Below are positions 8,500 to 17,410 of a DNA stretch of 64,000 nt, in pieces (positions within the stretch are counted from its first letter, which is position 1; each line of letters starts with the position of its first letter). Where the stretch lies: assembly GCF_030440515.1 (NCBI RefSeq), contig NZ_CP076543.1:8037001-8101000 (forward strand), read 5' to 3'. The translations under genes and the position numbers were made by a program. Source of the stretch: Streptomyces xanthophaeus. Lineage in GTDB: Bacteria > Actinomycetota > Actinomycetes > Streptomycetales > Streptomycetaceae. The notes beneath the pieces are model-generated. The model was not told the origin of the DNA and did no database searches. It saw only the letters and a list, made by a program, of their open reading frames with translations.

Positions 8500-10647
8500 T
8501 CAGCTCCTGCGGTTGCCGCCGACCAGGGCCTTGCCGGCCGGGATGCGGATCTCGTAGCGGCCGTCGAGGGCGGTGGTCCCCCCGGCGGGCAGGTCCACCC
8601 GCCAGACGCGGGTGCCCGGGGCGTGGTGTTCCGGCCCTGCCCCGTCCTCGGGGGTCGTCCAGCCGGCGCGCTCCTCGATCCGGACGTCCGGATCGGAGGT
8701 GACGGGCACCCGCTCGTGGACCTCGACGGTGACGGGTCCGGCGAGCCGGTTGGCCAGTTCCACGTGGACCTGGTGGTCGAGCACCGTGGTGTTGCTGCGC
8801 AGGCCCGAGGTCGACTCGCGCAGGTTCGTACGACGGGTGACCCGGACGCCCTCGGCCGGTCCGAGACCCACCCGGCGGACCCCGCCGGGCGCGAGCGTGG
8901 GCAGCGCGGCGGTCAGCAGGAAGTCCTCACCGACGGTGACCTCCACCGGGCCGGCCAGCAGCGCCTGGTCGGTGGCGTTGGAGAGCACCAGCGTCGCGTA
9001 CACGGTCTGCTCCACGGACGGCACACAGACGTACTCGGTGCGCAGACCGACCGGGATCTCCCCGACGGTGACGGTGTGCCAGGTGCCGTCCGACGGAATG
9101 TCCGCGCGGGCGGCGGCATCGAAGCGGTGGTCGAAGGAACCCGCCGACTCACGGGGCCGCACGGCGTGCCCGGGCAGCGGCAGCCCGCCCACCGCCTCGG
9201 CACGGCGCCGGTGTTCGGCCGCCACCGGGTCGGCGGGGGAGCCGGCGAACAGCCGGCCCCGGCGACCGCCCGGCTCGTCGGGGCCGCACAGGACGAGGGC
9301 GGCGTAGTCGAGCTCGGCGCCGCTCGGCTGCGGCGGACCGGCCACCGGCGCCGGAGCCGACGCGGGAGCCGGGGGAGCGGCCCGGCCGGGGGCCGCGGGA
9401 GCCGCGGGGGCGGGAGCCGCCGGAGCAGGGGCCCCGCCGAAGCCCATGCCGCCGCCCCGCGGCCTGCCCGCCGGCCGCGGGCGGGCCGGCTGGGCGAATG
9501 CGGGCAGCGCGCCGCCGACGCCGTCCGGGGCGGCGCCGTACACGCCACCGGGCACCGGGAGCGCGCCGTAGCCCTGCGGCGCGGCCGCGGCCGCCGGGGC
9601 GGGCGGCGGCGGAGGAGGGGGCGGTACGGGACCGGACGCGGAGCCGGCCCTGACGGCCGGGGGGACCACGGTCGGGGCCGGGCGGCGGGGGCCGGCCGCC
9701 TCGTAGCCGGCGAACAGGTCGGCGAGACCCGCCGGAGGCTCGCGCCAGCCGGACGGCGCGGGGGCGGGCTGCCGGCGCCCGATCCGGACCGAACGGAGCT
9801 TCGGCAGGTCGGTGCGGCGCCGCAGGTCGGCGGTGGCCAGCGCGATGCGCACACCGGTCCAGTCCTCGCCGGTGCGCTGGGCGACCGACGCGCGCAGCAC
9901 CAGACGGCCGTCGCCGTCGCCCTGACGGTGCGTGAGCCGGTACGCCGGCACCCAGACGGCACCCGGAACCCCGTACTCCAACTCCAGCACGACCTCCCCG
10001 GCAGCACCCTCGGCATCGCCGTCGGCGTCACCCGTGGCGTCGAGCGTGGCGTCGAGCGTCAGGAGCGCGGAGACCGTGGTCTCCACGTGCGCCTGCGGAG
10101 CATCGGTGGAGGCGCGGGCGAGCCGGTCCGCGGCGACACCGAGCTCGTGTCCGACGAGGCGCAGCGCCTCCTCCAGCTCCACGAGGCGGGCGTGCAGCCC
10201 CGCCAGCCGCCCTTCGGCGAAGTCGGCGAGCTCCAGCCAGGCGTCGACCGGGGTACGGCGGTGCGGGGCCTCGGGGTCAGGGGCCGGGGGCACCGGCCGC
10301 AGGGCCCTGACCTCGTCGATCAGCACCTGCTGCCGGTCCCGGCGGCCCTGCGCAGCGGCGTATTCGTCGCGCAGGCGTTCGACATCGCGCCGCAAGGCAT
10401 CGGGTGCGCCGGTGCTGCGAGGCTCGGCCTCGACCTCCACCCGGGCCCCGGTCACGCGCACCCCGGGGGTGCCCAGCACACTCGCCCGCAGCGAGCCCGG
10501 GTCCAGCGAGCGGGGCAGCCCCGTCACGCGCACCCGCCCGTCCGCCGGCATGCTGCCCCGGACCAGCCGGCGGCAGAGCGCGCCCTGCGCGTACACCACG
10601 ACCGAATCGAGGGTCGAACTCCACCGCTGCGCTGTCTCTGCCGTCAT
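8500..10647 (-). CDS. DUF4139 (MuiA-like) protein with long Pro/Ala/Gly insert
   Basis: The 715-residue product shares the layout of its downstream neighbour: an N-terminal strand-rich domain (SVVVYAQGALCRRLVRG), a coiled coil (about residues 65-160) and DUF4139 motifs (VWVPAYRLTH, QRTGEDWTGVRIALATA). Unlike the neighbour, it carries a low-complexity insert of Pro, Ala and Gly at about residues 290-415, inside the DUF4139 domain. The insert includes runs such as PPPPPPPPAPAAAAA. The pair probably arose by duplication, and an obligate heteromer is conceivable but is only inference. Confidence 0.84.
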   Translation of the reverse strand: MTAETAQRWSSTLDSVVVYAQGALCRRLVRGSMPADGRVRVTGLPRSLDPGSLRASVLGTPGVRVTGARVEVEAEPRSTGAPDALRRDVERLRDEYAAAQGRRDRQQVLIDEVRALRPVPPAPDPEAPHRRTPVDAWLELADFAEGRLAGLHARLVELEEALRLVGHELGVAADRLARASTDAPQAHVETTVSALLTLDATLDATGDADGDAEGAAGEVVLELEYGVPGAVWVPAYRLTHRQGDGDGRLVLRASVAQRTGEDWTGVRIALATADLRRRTDLPKLRSVRIGRRQPAPAPSGWREPPAGLADLFAGYEAAGPRRPAPTVVPPAVRAGSASGPVPPPPPPPPAPAAAAAPQGYGALPVPGGVYGAAPDGVGGALPAFAQPARPRPAGRPRGGGMGFGGAPAPAAPAPAAPAAPGRAAPPAPASAPAPVAGPPQPSGAELDYAALVLCGPDEPGGRRGRLFAGSPADPVAAEHRRRAEAVGGLPLPGHAVRPRESAGSFDHRFDAAARADIPSDGTWHTVTVGEIPVGLRTEYVCVPSVEQTVYATLVLSNATDQALLAGPVEVTVGEDFLLTAALPTLAPGGVRRVGLGPAEGVRVTRRTNLRESTSGLRSNTTVLDHQVHVELANRLAGPVTVEVHERVPVTSDPDVRIEERAGWTTPEDGAGPEHHAPGTRVWRVDLPAGGTTALDGRYEIRIPAGKALVGGNRRS

Positions 10648-10739
10648 GAACTCCGCCCCCCGATGCGTCCGTGCCGGTCGAAGCCTACGCCCGGGCGGCC
10701 CGCGCGTACGTGCCGAGACCCGATGTCAGTGGCCTGTCG

Positions 10740-10745
10740 TAGGGT
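10740..10745 (+). promoter_or_regulatory. -10 box of a leaderless promoter
   Basis: TAGGGT ends seven bases before the GTG at 10753. That spacing puts the predicted transcription start at the start codon itself, a common actinobacterial arrangement. No convincing -35 was seen. Confidence 0.5.
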
Positions 10746-10752
10746 CAGGGGT

Positions 10753-11112
10753 GTGTGCACGTCCGACGAAGTCCGTGAAATCGCCCTCGCCCTACCGGAG
10801 ACGACCGAGAAGGAAGCCTGGGCCATGCCCACCTTCCGGGTCGCCGGGAAGATGTTCCTGACCCTGCCCGACGACGAGACGTCGCTGGCTGTCCGCTGCC
10901 CCAAGGAGGAGCGCGACGAGCTGGTCCGCGCCGAGCCCGAGAAGTTCTGGGTCGCGGACCACGAGGCGTCCTTCGCCTGGGTGCGGGCCCGCCTGGAAGC
11001 CCTCGACGACGCCGACGAGCTGCGTGCCATCGTCGTCGACTCCTGGCGCCAGGCCGCTCCGACCGGCCTGCTCAAGGACCACCCCGACCTCGGGCCCCCG
11101 GGACCGTCCTGA
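10753..11112 (+). CDS. MmcQ/YjbR-family protein
   Basis: This 119-residue protein fits the CyaY-like YjbR/MmcQ fold. It opens VCTSDEVREIALALPETTEKEAWAMPTF, followed by RVAGKMFLTLPDDETSLAVRCPKEERDELV and the C-terminal ADELRAIVVDSWRQAAP helix. The family is described as DNA-binding by analogy, but its role is poorly known. I chose the GTG at 10753 because the family signature starts immediately after it and a TAGGGT -10 box lies seven bases upstream, implying a leaderless transcript. It is divergent from the DUF4139 pair. Confidence 0.82.
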   Translation: MCTSDEVREIALALPETTEKEAWAMPTFRVAGKMFLTLPDDETSLAVRCPKEERDELVRAEPEKFWVADHEASFAWVRARLEALDDADELRAIVVDSWRQAAPTGLLKDHPDLGPPGPS

Positions 11113-11201
11113 GGCTCCGAGCGAGGCCGCCGTCGGCCCCACGGGCTCGCCGGGACGGGCGGGTGCCGACGGGAGGGGGGATATGGAGAGACCATGGTCA
11201 G

Positions 11202-13379
11202 GTGCGAAACGTTCCGGGGCGTGATCAGCAGGCCGACCGGCGTGCGCTGAGAGAGGCACTGGTCGGGGCCTGTGCCGACGCGGGAGCCTCCATCGGCATG
11301 CTCTACCTGCCCGACCCCGACCCCGCACGGCGCGTACTGCACCTGATGCTGGCCTCCGGGCTCTCCCGAGAGTTCGCGGCACCCTGGTCGCGGGTCGCCC
11401 TGGACGACCCCATTCCGGTGGCTGACGCGGTCCGTGAGGGCCGGCTCGTCTGGCTCGGCGGCCAGGAGGACACGGCCCGCCGCTATCCGCGTCTCGGCCT
11501 CGTCCTCCCGTACGACTTCGCGCTCGCCGCCGCCCCCCTGACCGGGGAAGCCGCCGACCGGGCCCCCGAGCCCACCGGGGCGGGCCTGGTGTTCCTCTGG
11601 CCCGGCTCGCACGGGCCCGACCTCGACGAGCGGGAACGCAAGGCCCTGGAATCGGCCCGCAGCCTCCTGACGCGCATCCTGCTGCGCGCCGCGCGCGACG
11701 GCCTGCCGCTGCGGCCGCCACCGCATCCGGTCATCCTGCGGCCGCTCCCCTCACCCACACCGGGCCCGGCCGAGGCGGCGGCCACCATGGCTTTCGTGCG
11801 GCGCCTCCCCGGAGGCAACTGCGCACTCGACCTGAACGGCACCATCACCTTCATCACCCAGGAGGCGGCCGACCTGCTGGGTGCGCCCGTCTCCGGCCTG
11901 CTCGGAGCCCTGCCCTGGGAGGCCCTTCCCTGGATGGACATCCCCGCCATCGAGAACCACTACCGGGCCACCGCGATGAGCCGACTGCCCCGGAGCTTCA
12001 CCGCCGAACGCCCCACCGGGCAGCAGCTGTGCTTCGAGCTCTACCCGGACAACACCGGCATCAGCGTCCGCATCACCGCGGTCGGCGACGGGGCCGGCCC
12101 GCCGGCCCCGCTCCCCCCGACGGACGCCGAGCAGTCCGCACCCAGCCGGGCCACCGCGCTCTATCCGCTCATGCTGCTGGCCGTCACCCTCACCGAGGCC
12201 GCCCACGCGCAGGACGTCGTGGAGAAGGCCGCGGACCAGATCGTTCCCTCGCTGGGAGCCCACGCCCTGGTCCTGCTGGCCGAGCAGGACGGGCGGGTAC
12301 GGATCGTCGGCCACCGCGGATACTCCGCCGAGCACCTGGCGGAGCTCGACGGCACGCCCGTCTCGGCCGACACCGCCATCACCCACATCCTGCACACCGC
12401 CACCCCCCTGTTCTTCGGCGACGTGAGCGAGCTCCTGGCCGCCCACCCCGACGCGGTGGTCGAGGACGGCATGGCCGCCTGGGCGTTCCTGCCCCTGATC
12501 GCCTCCAACCGTCCCATCGGCTCCCTCGTCCTCGCCTACGCACACCCCCGTGTCTTCGCCCCCGGCGAGCGCGCCGTCCTGACCTCGATCGCCGGGCTCA
12601 TCGCGCAGGCCCTGGACCGCGCCCGTCTCTACGACGCCACCTACCAGCTCGCCCGCAGCCTGCAGACCGGCCTCCTGCCCCACACCCTGCCCCGCGTTCC
12701 CCGCCTCGACGTGGCCGCCCGCTACCGCCCGGCCGCGTACGGCCTCGAGGTCGGTGGCGACTTCTACGACCTCATCCGCATCGACGACACCACCGTCGCG
12801 GCCGCCATCGGCGACGTCCAGGGCCACAACGTGAATGCCGCCGCCCTCATGGGCCAGGTCCGAACCGCCGTCCACGCGGGCGCCGGCGCACCCCCGGAGG
12901 AGGTCCTCGCCCGTACCAACCGGCTCCTGACCGACCTCGAACCGGGGCTGTTCACCAGTTGCCTGTACGCCCACATCGACCTCGCCGGCCACACCGTCCG
13001 CCTGGCCTCCGCCGGCCACCCGCCGCCCCTGCTGCGCCACCCCGGCGGGACGACCGAGAGGCTGAACCTGCCGGCCGGACTCCTCCTGGGCATCGAGCCC
13101 GGGGCCTCGTACACCGCCGTCGAGGTCCCCTTCAGCCCCGGCACCCTCCTCGCCCTCTACACCGACGGGCTCGTCGAAGCCCCCGGCCGGGACATCGAGG
13201 ACGCCATCGGCGCGGTCGCGGCCCTGATCGGCGACGCCCCCGAGCACCACCCGCTCGGTGACCTGGCGGACGAACTCATCGAGCACGCCCACCGCGACGG
13301 CCCCCGCCCCGACGACATCGCCCTCCTGCTGCTGCGCACCGAGGGCCCGGTCCCCTCCACGGATCCGCACCGCCCCTGA
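11202..13379 (+). CDS. GAF-PAS-GAF-SpoIIE (PP2C-type) serine/threonine phosphatase
   Basis: The product has about 725 residues. An N-terminal GAF-like region (about 10-170) is followed by a PAS domain (about 190-290; ALDLNGTITFITQEAADLLGA), a second GAF domain (about 315-465) and a C-terminal SpoIIE phosphatase domain. The phosphatase metal-binding motifs are VGGDFYDL, IGDVQGHNVNAA, YTDGLVEAPG and RPDDIALLLL. Such proteins dephosphorylate STAS antagonists in partner-switching circuits, with GAF/PAS domains as sensors. The start is uncertain: GTG at 11202 has GGAGAG upstream, and GTG at 11163 is also in frame. No STAS gene is adjacent. Confidence 0.88.
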   Translation: MRNVPGRDQQADRRALREALVGACADAGASIGMLYLPDPDPARRVLHLMLASGLSREFAAPWSRVALDDPIPVADAVREGRLVWLGGQEDTARRYPRLGLVLPYDFALAAAPLTGEAADRAPEPTGAGLVFLWPGSHGPDLDERERKALESARSLLTRILLRAARDGLPLRPPPHPVILRPLPSPTPGPAEAAATMAFVRRLPGGNCALDLNGTITFITQEAADLLGAPVSGLLGALPWEALPWMDIPAIENHYRATAMSRLPRSFTAERPTGQQLCFELYPDNTGISVRITAVGDGAGPPAPLPPTDAEQSAPSRATALYPLMLLAVTLTEAAHAQDVVEKAADQIVPSLGAHALVLLAEQDGRVRIVGHRGYSAEHLAELDGTPVSADTAITHILHTATPLFFGDVSELLAAHPDAVVEDGMAAWAFLPLIASNRPIGSLVLAYAHPRVFAPGERAVLTSIAGLIAQALDRARLYDATYQLARSLQTGLLPHTLPRVPRLDVAARYRPAAYGLEVGGDFYDLIRIDDTTVAAAIGDVQGHNVNAAALMGQVRTAVHAGAGAPPEEVLARTNRLLTDLEPGLFTSCLYAHIDLAGHTVRLASAGHPPPLLRHPGGTTERLNLPAGLLLGIEPGASYTAVEVPFSPGTLLALYTDGLVEAPGRDIEDAIGAVAALIGDAPEHHPLGDLADELIEHAHRDGPRPDDIALLLLRTEGPVPSTDPHRP

Positions 13380-13401
13380 ACCGCCTCCGGGGCGCAGATG
13401 C

Positions 13402-13593
13402 TCATCGGTCCGCGCCCGGCCGGACCGGCATCTTGCCGGTGTCGGCGCCGCTCGGCACGCCGAGGAAGGCGTCGGCCGCCCGCTCGATCCCGTCGGCGAC
13501 GGTCTCCTCCGTACGCAAGGTCCCGGCGGCCGGCCGGCCGTCGTCCTTGCCGATCCACTCGGGGAACAGGTCGAAGTGGCGGGAGACCAGCAT
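13402..13593 (-). pseudogene. Remnant: C-terminus of an NADP-dependent MDR oxidoreductase
   Basis: About 60 codons resemble only the C-terminal end of leukotriene B4 dehydrogenase-like reductases: RHFDLFPEW, then ETVADGIERAADAFLGV and SGADTGKMPVR. These correspond to the family's EDVVEGLENAPEAF...GKxLVR tail. The catalytic and Rossmann parts, about 270 residues, are missing, and upstream sequence turns directly into an unrelated remnant on the other strand. I read it as a truncated, non-functional fragment left by recombination. Confidence 0.6.
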
Positions 13594-14400
13594 CCCCGCA
13601 GAGGCACCTCGTCGGCCGAGGCCGCTGGGGCGAGGCGGCCGCGCTCGGCGGCCTCGCCAACCGAGCCCTGTACCGAGGCGATCTCGCGGAGCTGCGCCGC
13701 CGTGCCGAGGCCGGGGCGCGGCTGTGCGCAGAACTCGGCGACCGGTGGGGCCGGTTGCAGGCCTCGGAACAGCGGGGCATCCTCGCCGAGATCGGCGGCG
13801 ACTACGAGCAGGCCGCCCGGCCGGCTCTTCACCCAGGTCTCCTTCCGGCCGGAACGGCAGGGCCGCATCGCCCTGCTGACGGGAGACACCGCACGGGCCT
13901 CAGAACTCCCCGAGCAGGCCCGGCGGCCGGCGGACGAGCAGTCGCACCGGCCGGCCCAGCAGTTCGCGGAGATCGGCCTGGCCCTGGGAGCCCGCCGGGA
14001 CGACGACCTGGACGCCGCCGAGGCCCGGTTGCGCCCGTGGCTCGACCGGAACCGCAGGCTCGGGGTGGACATCGGCGTCGCGCTGATCCTGGCGCAGCTG
14101 GGATACGTGGCCGAATTGTGCGGTGACGTCGAGCTCGCGGAGACCCTGCACCGGGACGGCTTCGCGGCGGCCCGCCGGTCAGGTGACCCGCGCGCTCTGG
14201 CCCTGGCCTTCGAAGGGCTGGCGGGAGCCGGGTCCGTGGCTGCCGGCCCGGGGGAGCGGGCCGCCTCGGCGGCGCTCCTCGGTACGGCCGCCGCACCGAG
14301 GGAGTGGCTCGGGACGCCGCTGCCGCCGGCGGAACGGCACGACGTGGAACGGCACGACGTGGACCGGGCGACGCCCCTCGTCCGGTGCGCCCATGCGATC
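13594..14400 (+). pseudogene. Frameshifted C-terminal remnant of a BTAD/AfsR-type TPR regulator
   Basis: Helical TPR-like sequence typical of the C-terminal half of large BTAD/AfsR or LuxR-type ATPase regulators runs in one frame (WGEAAALGGLANRALYRG ... GILAEIGGDYEQAARP). It then continues in another frame from about 13825 (FTQVSFRPERQGRIALLTGD ... AQLGYVAELCGDVELAETLH). The family-typical end is recognisable (LLGTAAAPREWLGTPLPPAER) but stops short. No N-terminal DNA-binding or NTPase domain exists here, so about two thirds of the gene is gone. A 15-base duplication (gaacggcacgacgtg) sits near 14334. Confidence 0.65.
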
Positions 14401-14419
14401 AGTGCACAGAGTTCGGAGT

Positions 14420-14968
14420 TCAGAGTTCGACGGTCCAGACCCCCGCGGGGTGGTCGTCGGGCGGCAGCCACAGGCGGGGCTGTGACTCCTGGTGGTCCTC
14501 GCCGGCCTGCTCCTCCCAGTGGAAGTGCCCGCCCGCGTCGGGCCAGGCGACCTGCAGGAAGGGGAGTGGGGGCCGCCGGTAGATCCCGATGGCCCGGCCG
14601 AAGAAGGTCCGGCACCAGCGCATGTCGACGTTCCTGAGCCGCACCGGCCCGCCGTCCAGTACCCCGCTGTGTTCCTGACCGTCCTCCAACGCGCCGCCGC
14701 CGGCGGCCAGGTCGCCGAGCACGTTGAGCATGCGGTGCATCTCGTGGACATCACGTCCGAACATGCACAGTTCAGGGGCGCCGTGCGTGTGGGCGAGACC
14801 GATGGTGTAGGCGAACCCGGGTCCGACCTCGTCCTCGGGGACCATGGCCACGTGCCACCCGTGCCGTCGCACGTTGCCGATGATGCTCTCGTCGATCCGG
14901 TCGGTCTCGGCGCGGTCGCCGTAGTCGTGGCAGAGGACGCAGAGGCAGGAGAAACGATCACGGAGCAT
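14420..14968 (-). CDS. DUF4262 domain-containing protein
   Basis: This 182-residue soluble protein has the DUF4262 core HGWHVAMVPEDEVGPGFAYTIGLAHTHGAPELCMFG, then a second half with aromatic motifs (WCRTFFGRAIGIYRR, FLQVAWPD, HWEEQAGEDHQESQPRLWLP). An N-terminal CxxC (CLCVLC) could bind metal. The function of the family is unknown. The last codons lie just beyond the end of the frameshifted TPR remnant on the other strand. The assigned start is the first ATG of the open frame; no strong ribosome site is visible. Confidence 0.8.
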   Translation of the reverse strand: MLRDRFSCLCVLCHDYGDRAETDRIDESIIGNVRRHGWHVAMVPEDEVGPGFAYTIGLAHTHGAPELCMFGRDVHEMHRMLNVLGDLAAGGGALEDGQEHSGVLDGGPVRLRNVDMRWCRTFFGRAIGIYRRPPLPFLQVAWPDAGGHFHWEEQAGEDHQESQPRLWLPPDDHPAGVWTVEL

Positions 14969-15192
14969 GCGGTGAGGTTACGGGGTACGGGGCTCACGAG
15001 CCGTTCTGCTCGGCGCGGTCGCCGAGTCGCGGGCTCCCCGGGTCGGCATTTTCGGCCATTTCCCGGCATGGGGCTGACATGCTCCTGACAGTTCAAGGTC
15101 GCTGTGGGACTCTCCCGGCACGCACTCCGCACACTCTGTGAGGCCCCACGCCTCGCCCACCCCCACCAGTACGTGGCATGGAGGAGCGCACC

Positions 15193-15723
15193 ATGAGGCA
15201 CATGACGCACGGCACCCGTATCTCACGCCTCGCCGGTATCGCGACGCTGGTCGTCGCGGCGGCATTCACCGGCACCGGCACCGCTCTCGCGCAGAGCGGC
15301 GGCGCCTCGGCCGTCGACCAGAAGGTCGACGGCGTGATGGTGGTCGCCGGCAACAGCTGTAGCTGGACCAACGCGAGCACCAGCGCCGTCCCCCCGAACG
15401 CCCTCACCGTCGACCGCACGACGATCAACACACCGGGCGGCAATCTGGCCTGCGGTGGCGGCATCGCCGCCACGCTCAACAACAACCCCGCCTTCACCTT
15501 CGACGACGCCGCGGGCACGGCGCGGACCGATCTGATCGACATCACCGGCAGGCAGAGCTTCATCTCCTGCCGCTACAAGGCGACGGGCATCGTGTGGGAC
15601 CGCGACGCGACGAGCCGGAAGTACATCAACCGGGCCTTCACCGCCGCCAAGACCTCCGGCAGCTTCCTGTGCCCGGGATCGGTCACCACCCCGGCCGGGG
15701 ACGCGTCCATGCTGTTCCACTGA
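15193..15723 (+). CDS. Secreted protein of unknown function
   Basis: The 176-residue product begins after GGAGGAG with a clear Sec signal peptide (LAGIATLVVAAAFTGTGTALAQ, cut near residue 34). The mature part is Thr/Ala/Asn-rich and contains four cysteines (NSCSW, NLACGG, FISCRY, FLCPG), so two disulfides are possible. I do not recognise a family. A strong stem-loop follows the stop, suggesting a monocistronic unit. Confidence 0.75.
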   Translation: MRHMTHGTRISRLAGIATLVVAAAFTGTGTALAQSGGASAVDQKVDGVMVVAGNSCSWTNASTSAVPPNALTVDRTTINTPGGNLACGGGIAATLNNNPAFTFDDAAGTARTDLIDITGRQSFISCRYKATGIVWDRDATSRKYINRAFTAAKTSGSFLCPGSVTTPAGDASMLFH

Positions 15724-15735
15724 ACCGACCGGAGA

Positions 15736-15804
15736 CCGGCTCCGGACCGGATCGGACCGGGCCTGCCCCGGTCCGGGCCGGTCCGGTCCCGTCCCCGGAG
15801 CCGG
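15736..15804 (+). terminator. Long stem-loop terminator
   Basis: CCGGCTCCGG (15736-15745) pairs exactly with CCGGAGCCGG (15795-15804). Inside these, two arms of about 18 bases (GGACCGGATCGGACCGGG and its near-complement) pair at roughly 16 positions around a five-base loop. Located just after the secreted-protein stop. Confidence 0.7.
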
Positions 15805-15878
15805 CCGTCTCGGCCGGGTGCACGAGTAGGGTCCGCCCGGCACCGTGCCCCGTCCGCCCGACCCGCGAGGATGGGCGC

Positions 15879-16277
15879 ATGCCCCGTCTTCTCCACCTGG
15901 ACCGCACCCTCGACGAGCTTGACGGACCACCGTGGCCTGCGCCGCCCTCGCCCACCACCGCCCTGGTCATGAAGGTCCACGCCCTGCGCCGCAAGCGCCT
16001 CGGCGCCCTGACCCCGGCCGACCTGCGCACACTGATCGGCCAAGCCGTAGGCCTGCCCTATCTGTTGCCCCTCGCGGTGCGCCTGCTGCTCGAAGACCCC
16101 ATGCTGGACGCGTACTTCTACCCGGGAGACCTGCTGCTCGCCGTCCTGGGCCGGCCCGAATCGGCCTGGGCGCTCTTCCCGGACCTGCGGGAGGAGCTGG
16201 TGGCCGTCGTCGCCGGTCTGTCCGAGGCGGAGCTGGCCGAGCTCAGGGCCTACGGGCCGGCGGGGCAGTGGGGTTGA
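15879..16277 (+). CDS. Orphan CdiI-type contact-dependent growth inhibition immunity protein
   Basis: This 132-residue protein matches the immunity family found beside CDI/polymorphic toxins. The core TPADLRTLIGQAVGLPYLLPLAV is followed by LLLEDPMLDAYFYPGDLLLAVL and a short WALFPDLREELVAVV helix. Such proteins sit in the cytosol and neutralise a cognate toxin C-terminus. No toxin, Rhs/YD-repeat or WXG protein is nearby, so it is an orphan that may protect against other strains. The start at 15879 was chosen over the ATG at 15871, which is in another frame. Confidence 0.7.
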   Translation: MPRLLHLDRTLDELDGPPWPAPPSPTTALVMKVHALRRKRLGALTPADLRTLIGQAVGLPYLLPLAVRLLLEDPMLDAYFYPGDLLLAVLGRPESAWALFPDLREELVAVVAGLSEAELAELRAYGPAGQWG

Positions 16278-16295
16278 GGGGTTGAGGGGCCGGAT

Positions 16296-17060
16296 TCAGG
16301 GCTGCTCGGGGCGCGCCCCGGCCAGGGAGTCCAGCAGTCCCGCGCCCCGCTCGGCGTCGTCCACGCTGACCGCGAAGTCCTTGCCCTTGGCCCGGATCAC
16401 CAGGCATGCGCGCTCCGCAGCATCACCGTCGTGCCCGGTCCGCCGAGCCGGTAGCCCCAGCCGCCGACCTGCGCCGGTGTCCGGTTCTCGGCCCGTGCCC
16501 ACTCGATGTCCGCCGCGTCCCAGCGCCGCACCGGCCACCCGAGGGGCCCGAGCGCCACGTCCGGACCGCGCTCCGTGACCCGGACCCGTACCGAGGGGCA
16601 GGCCGGCACCGAGACCGACCCGAACAGGAACGGCACCATCACCAGCCACATCGGTTCGGCCAGGTCGCCGAGCCCGATGAGCAGTGCGGCCGACGCACCC
16701 ACCCCGGTGACGGCCGAGAGCCCGTACAGCCACGGGTTCTCCGTGGACGCGAGCCAGACACGGCGTTCACCTGCGGGAATGTCCGTCCGGGGACCCCGCC
16801 CGCGCGAGACGGCAGACGCGGGCCGACGGCTCACCAGCACTGCCCCGGCGCCACCGGCGCGCCGCCCGCCAGCACACCGCGCTGGTGACGAGCACGACCC
16901 GGATCACGACCGGCACGAGCACGACCGGCCAGACCGGATCCGAACCGTCCGGCTCCCCGAGAGCGTTCCGGTGCGACGCCGTCAGGTCGTCGCGTCCCTT
17001 GCGTGCCGCCAGTGGCAGCACCACCAGCAGTGCGAGGATTCCGGCGGCCCAGGCGGCCAT
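16296..17060 (-). pseudogene. Decayed DUF1648-type membrane protein, two frameshifts
   Basis: Three pieces in three frames follow the order of streptomycete DUF1648 membrane proteins. A transmembrane N-terminus comes first (17060 downward: MAAWAAGILALLVVLPLAA, then PVWPVVLVPVVIRVVLVTSAV). The PH-like middle follows (about 16840-16405: AGERRVWLASTENPWLYGL ... ADIEWARAENRTPAQVGGWG). The last piece, after about 16405, is CLVIRAKGKDFAVSVDDAER. The final shift falls within GGAGCGCGCATGCC, where one base is missing or extra. Together with the broken GntR gene upstream this looks like a dead operon, although sequencing error at one site cannot be excluded. Confidence 0.6.
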
Positions 17061-17132
17061 CCCCCACACGGGCCCGCTCCTCGGCCCCGTTGGGCCACCG
17101 GGCCCACGGTCTCCACGGCCCTCACGTCCGCT

Positions 17133-17260
17133 CACCGCGCCTGCTTGATCATCTCTATGAGATCGGCCCTGCCGTACCCCAGGTGCGCCCCACCGGCCAC
17201 GGTCATCCCGCGGCGCGCGCAGCCTTCGTAGGACGGTGTCGGCGTTGACGCCCGGCGCCC
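17133..17260 (-). pseudogene. Remnant of a GntR (YtrA-type) regulator
   Basis: Reading the minus strand gives PGVNADTVLRRLRA, the GntR helix-turn-helix pattern. After a frame change comes RGMTVAGG, then HLGYGRADLIEMIKQAR and a stop. Complete relatives have about 50 further residues between these parts, so internal deletions have removed most of the gene. YtrA-type GntR genes usually precede a DUF1648 membrane gene, exactly the remnant that follows here. Confidence 0.5.
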
Positions 17261-17410
17261 GCGACACTCGGCAGGATGATGCCAATGACGCCGGCACCAT
17301 CCGCTTCCTTCGGCACCTGTCGTGATCCGGGCGTGCCCGATGGTGTGCGGCCGCCGTGAAGAGGGGGCCCGACCGTCGAACCGGATGGCGGGGGCCCTCG
17401 TGTGAGGGTC

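Noticed and set aside
13402..17300. An integrated mobile element explaining the patchy region
   Set aside because: No integrase, transposase, flanking direct repeats or tRNA were found, only remnants of ordinary chromosomal families.
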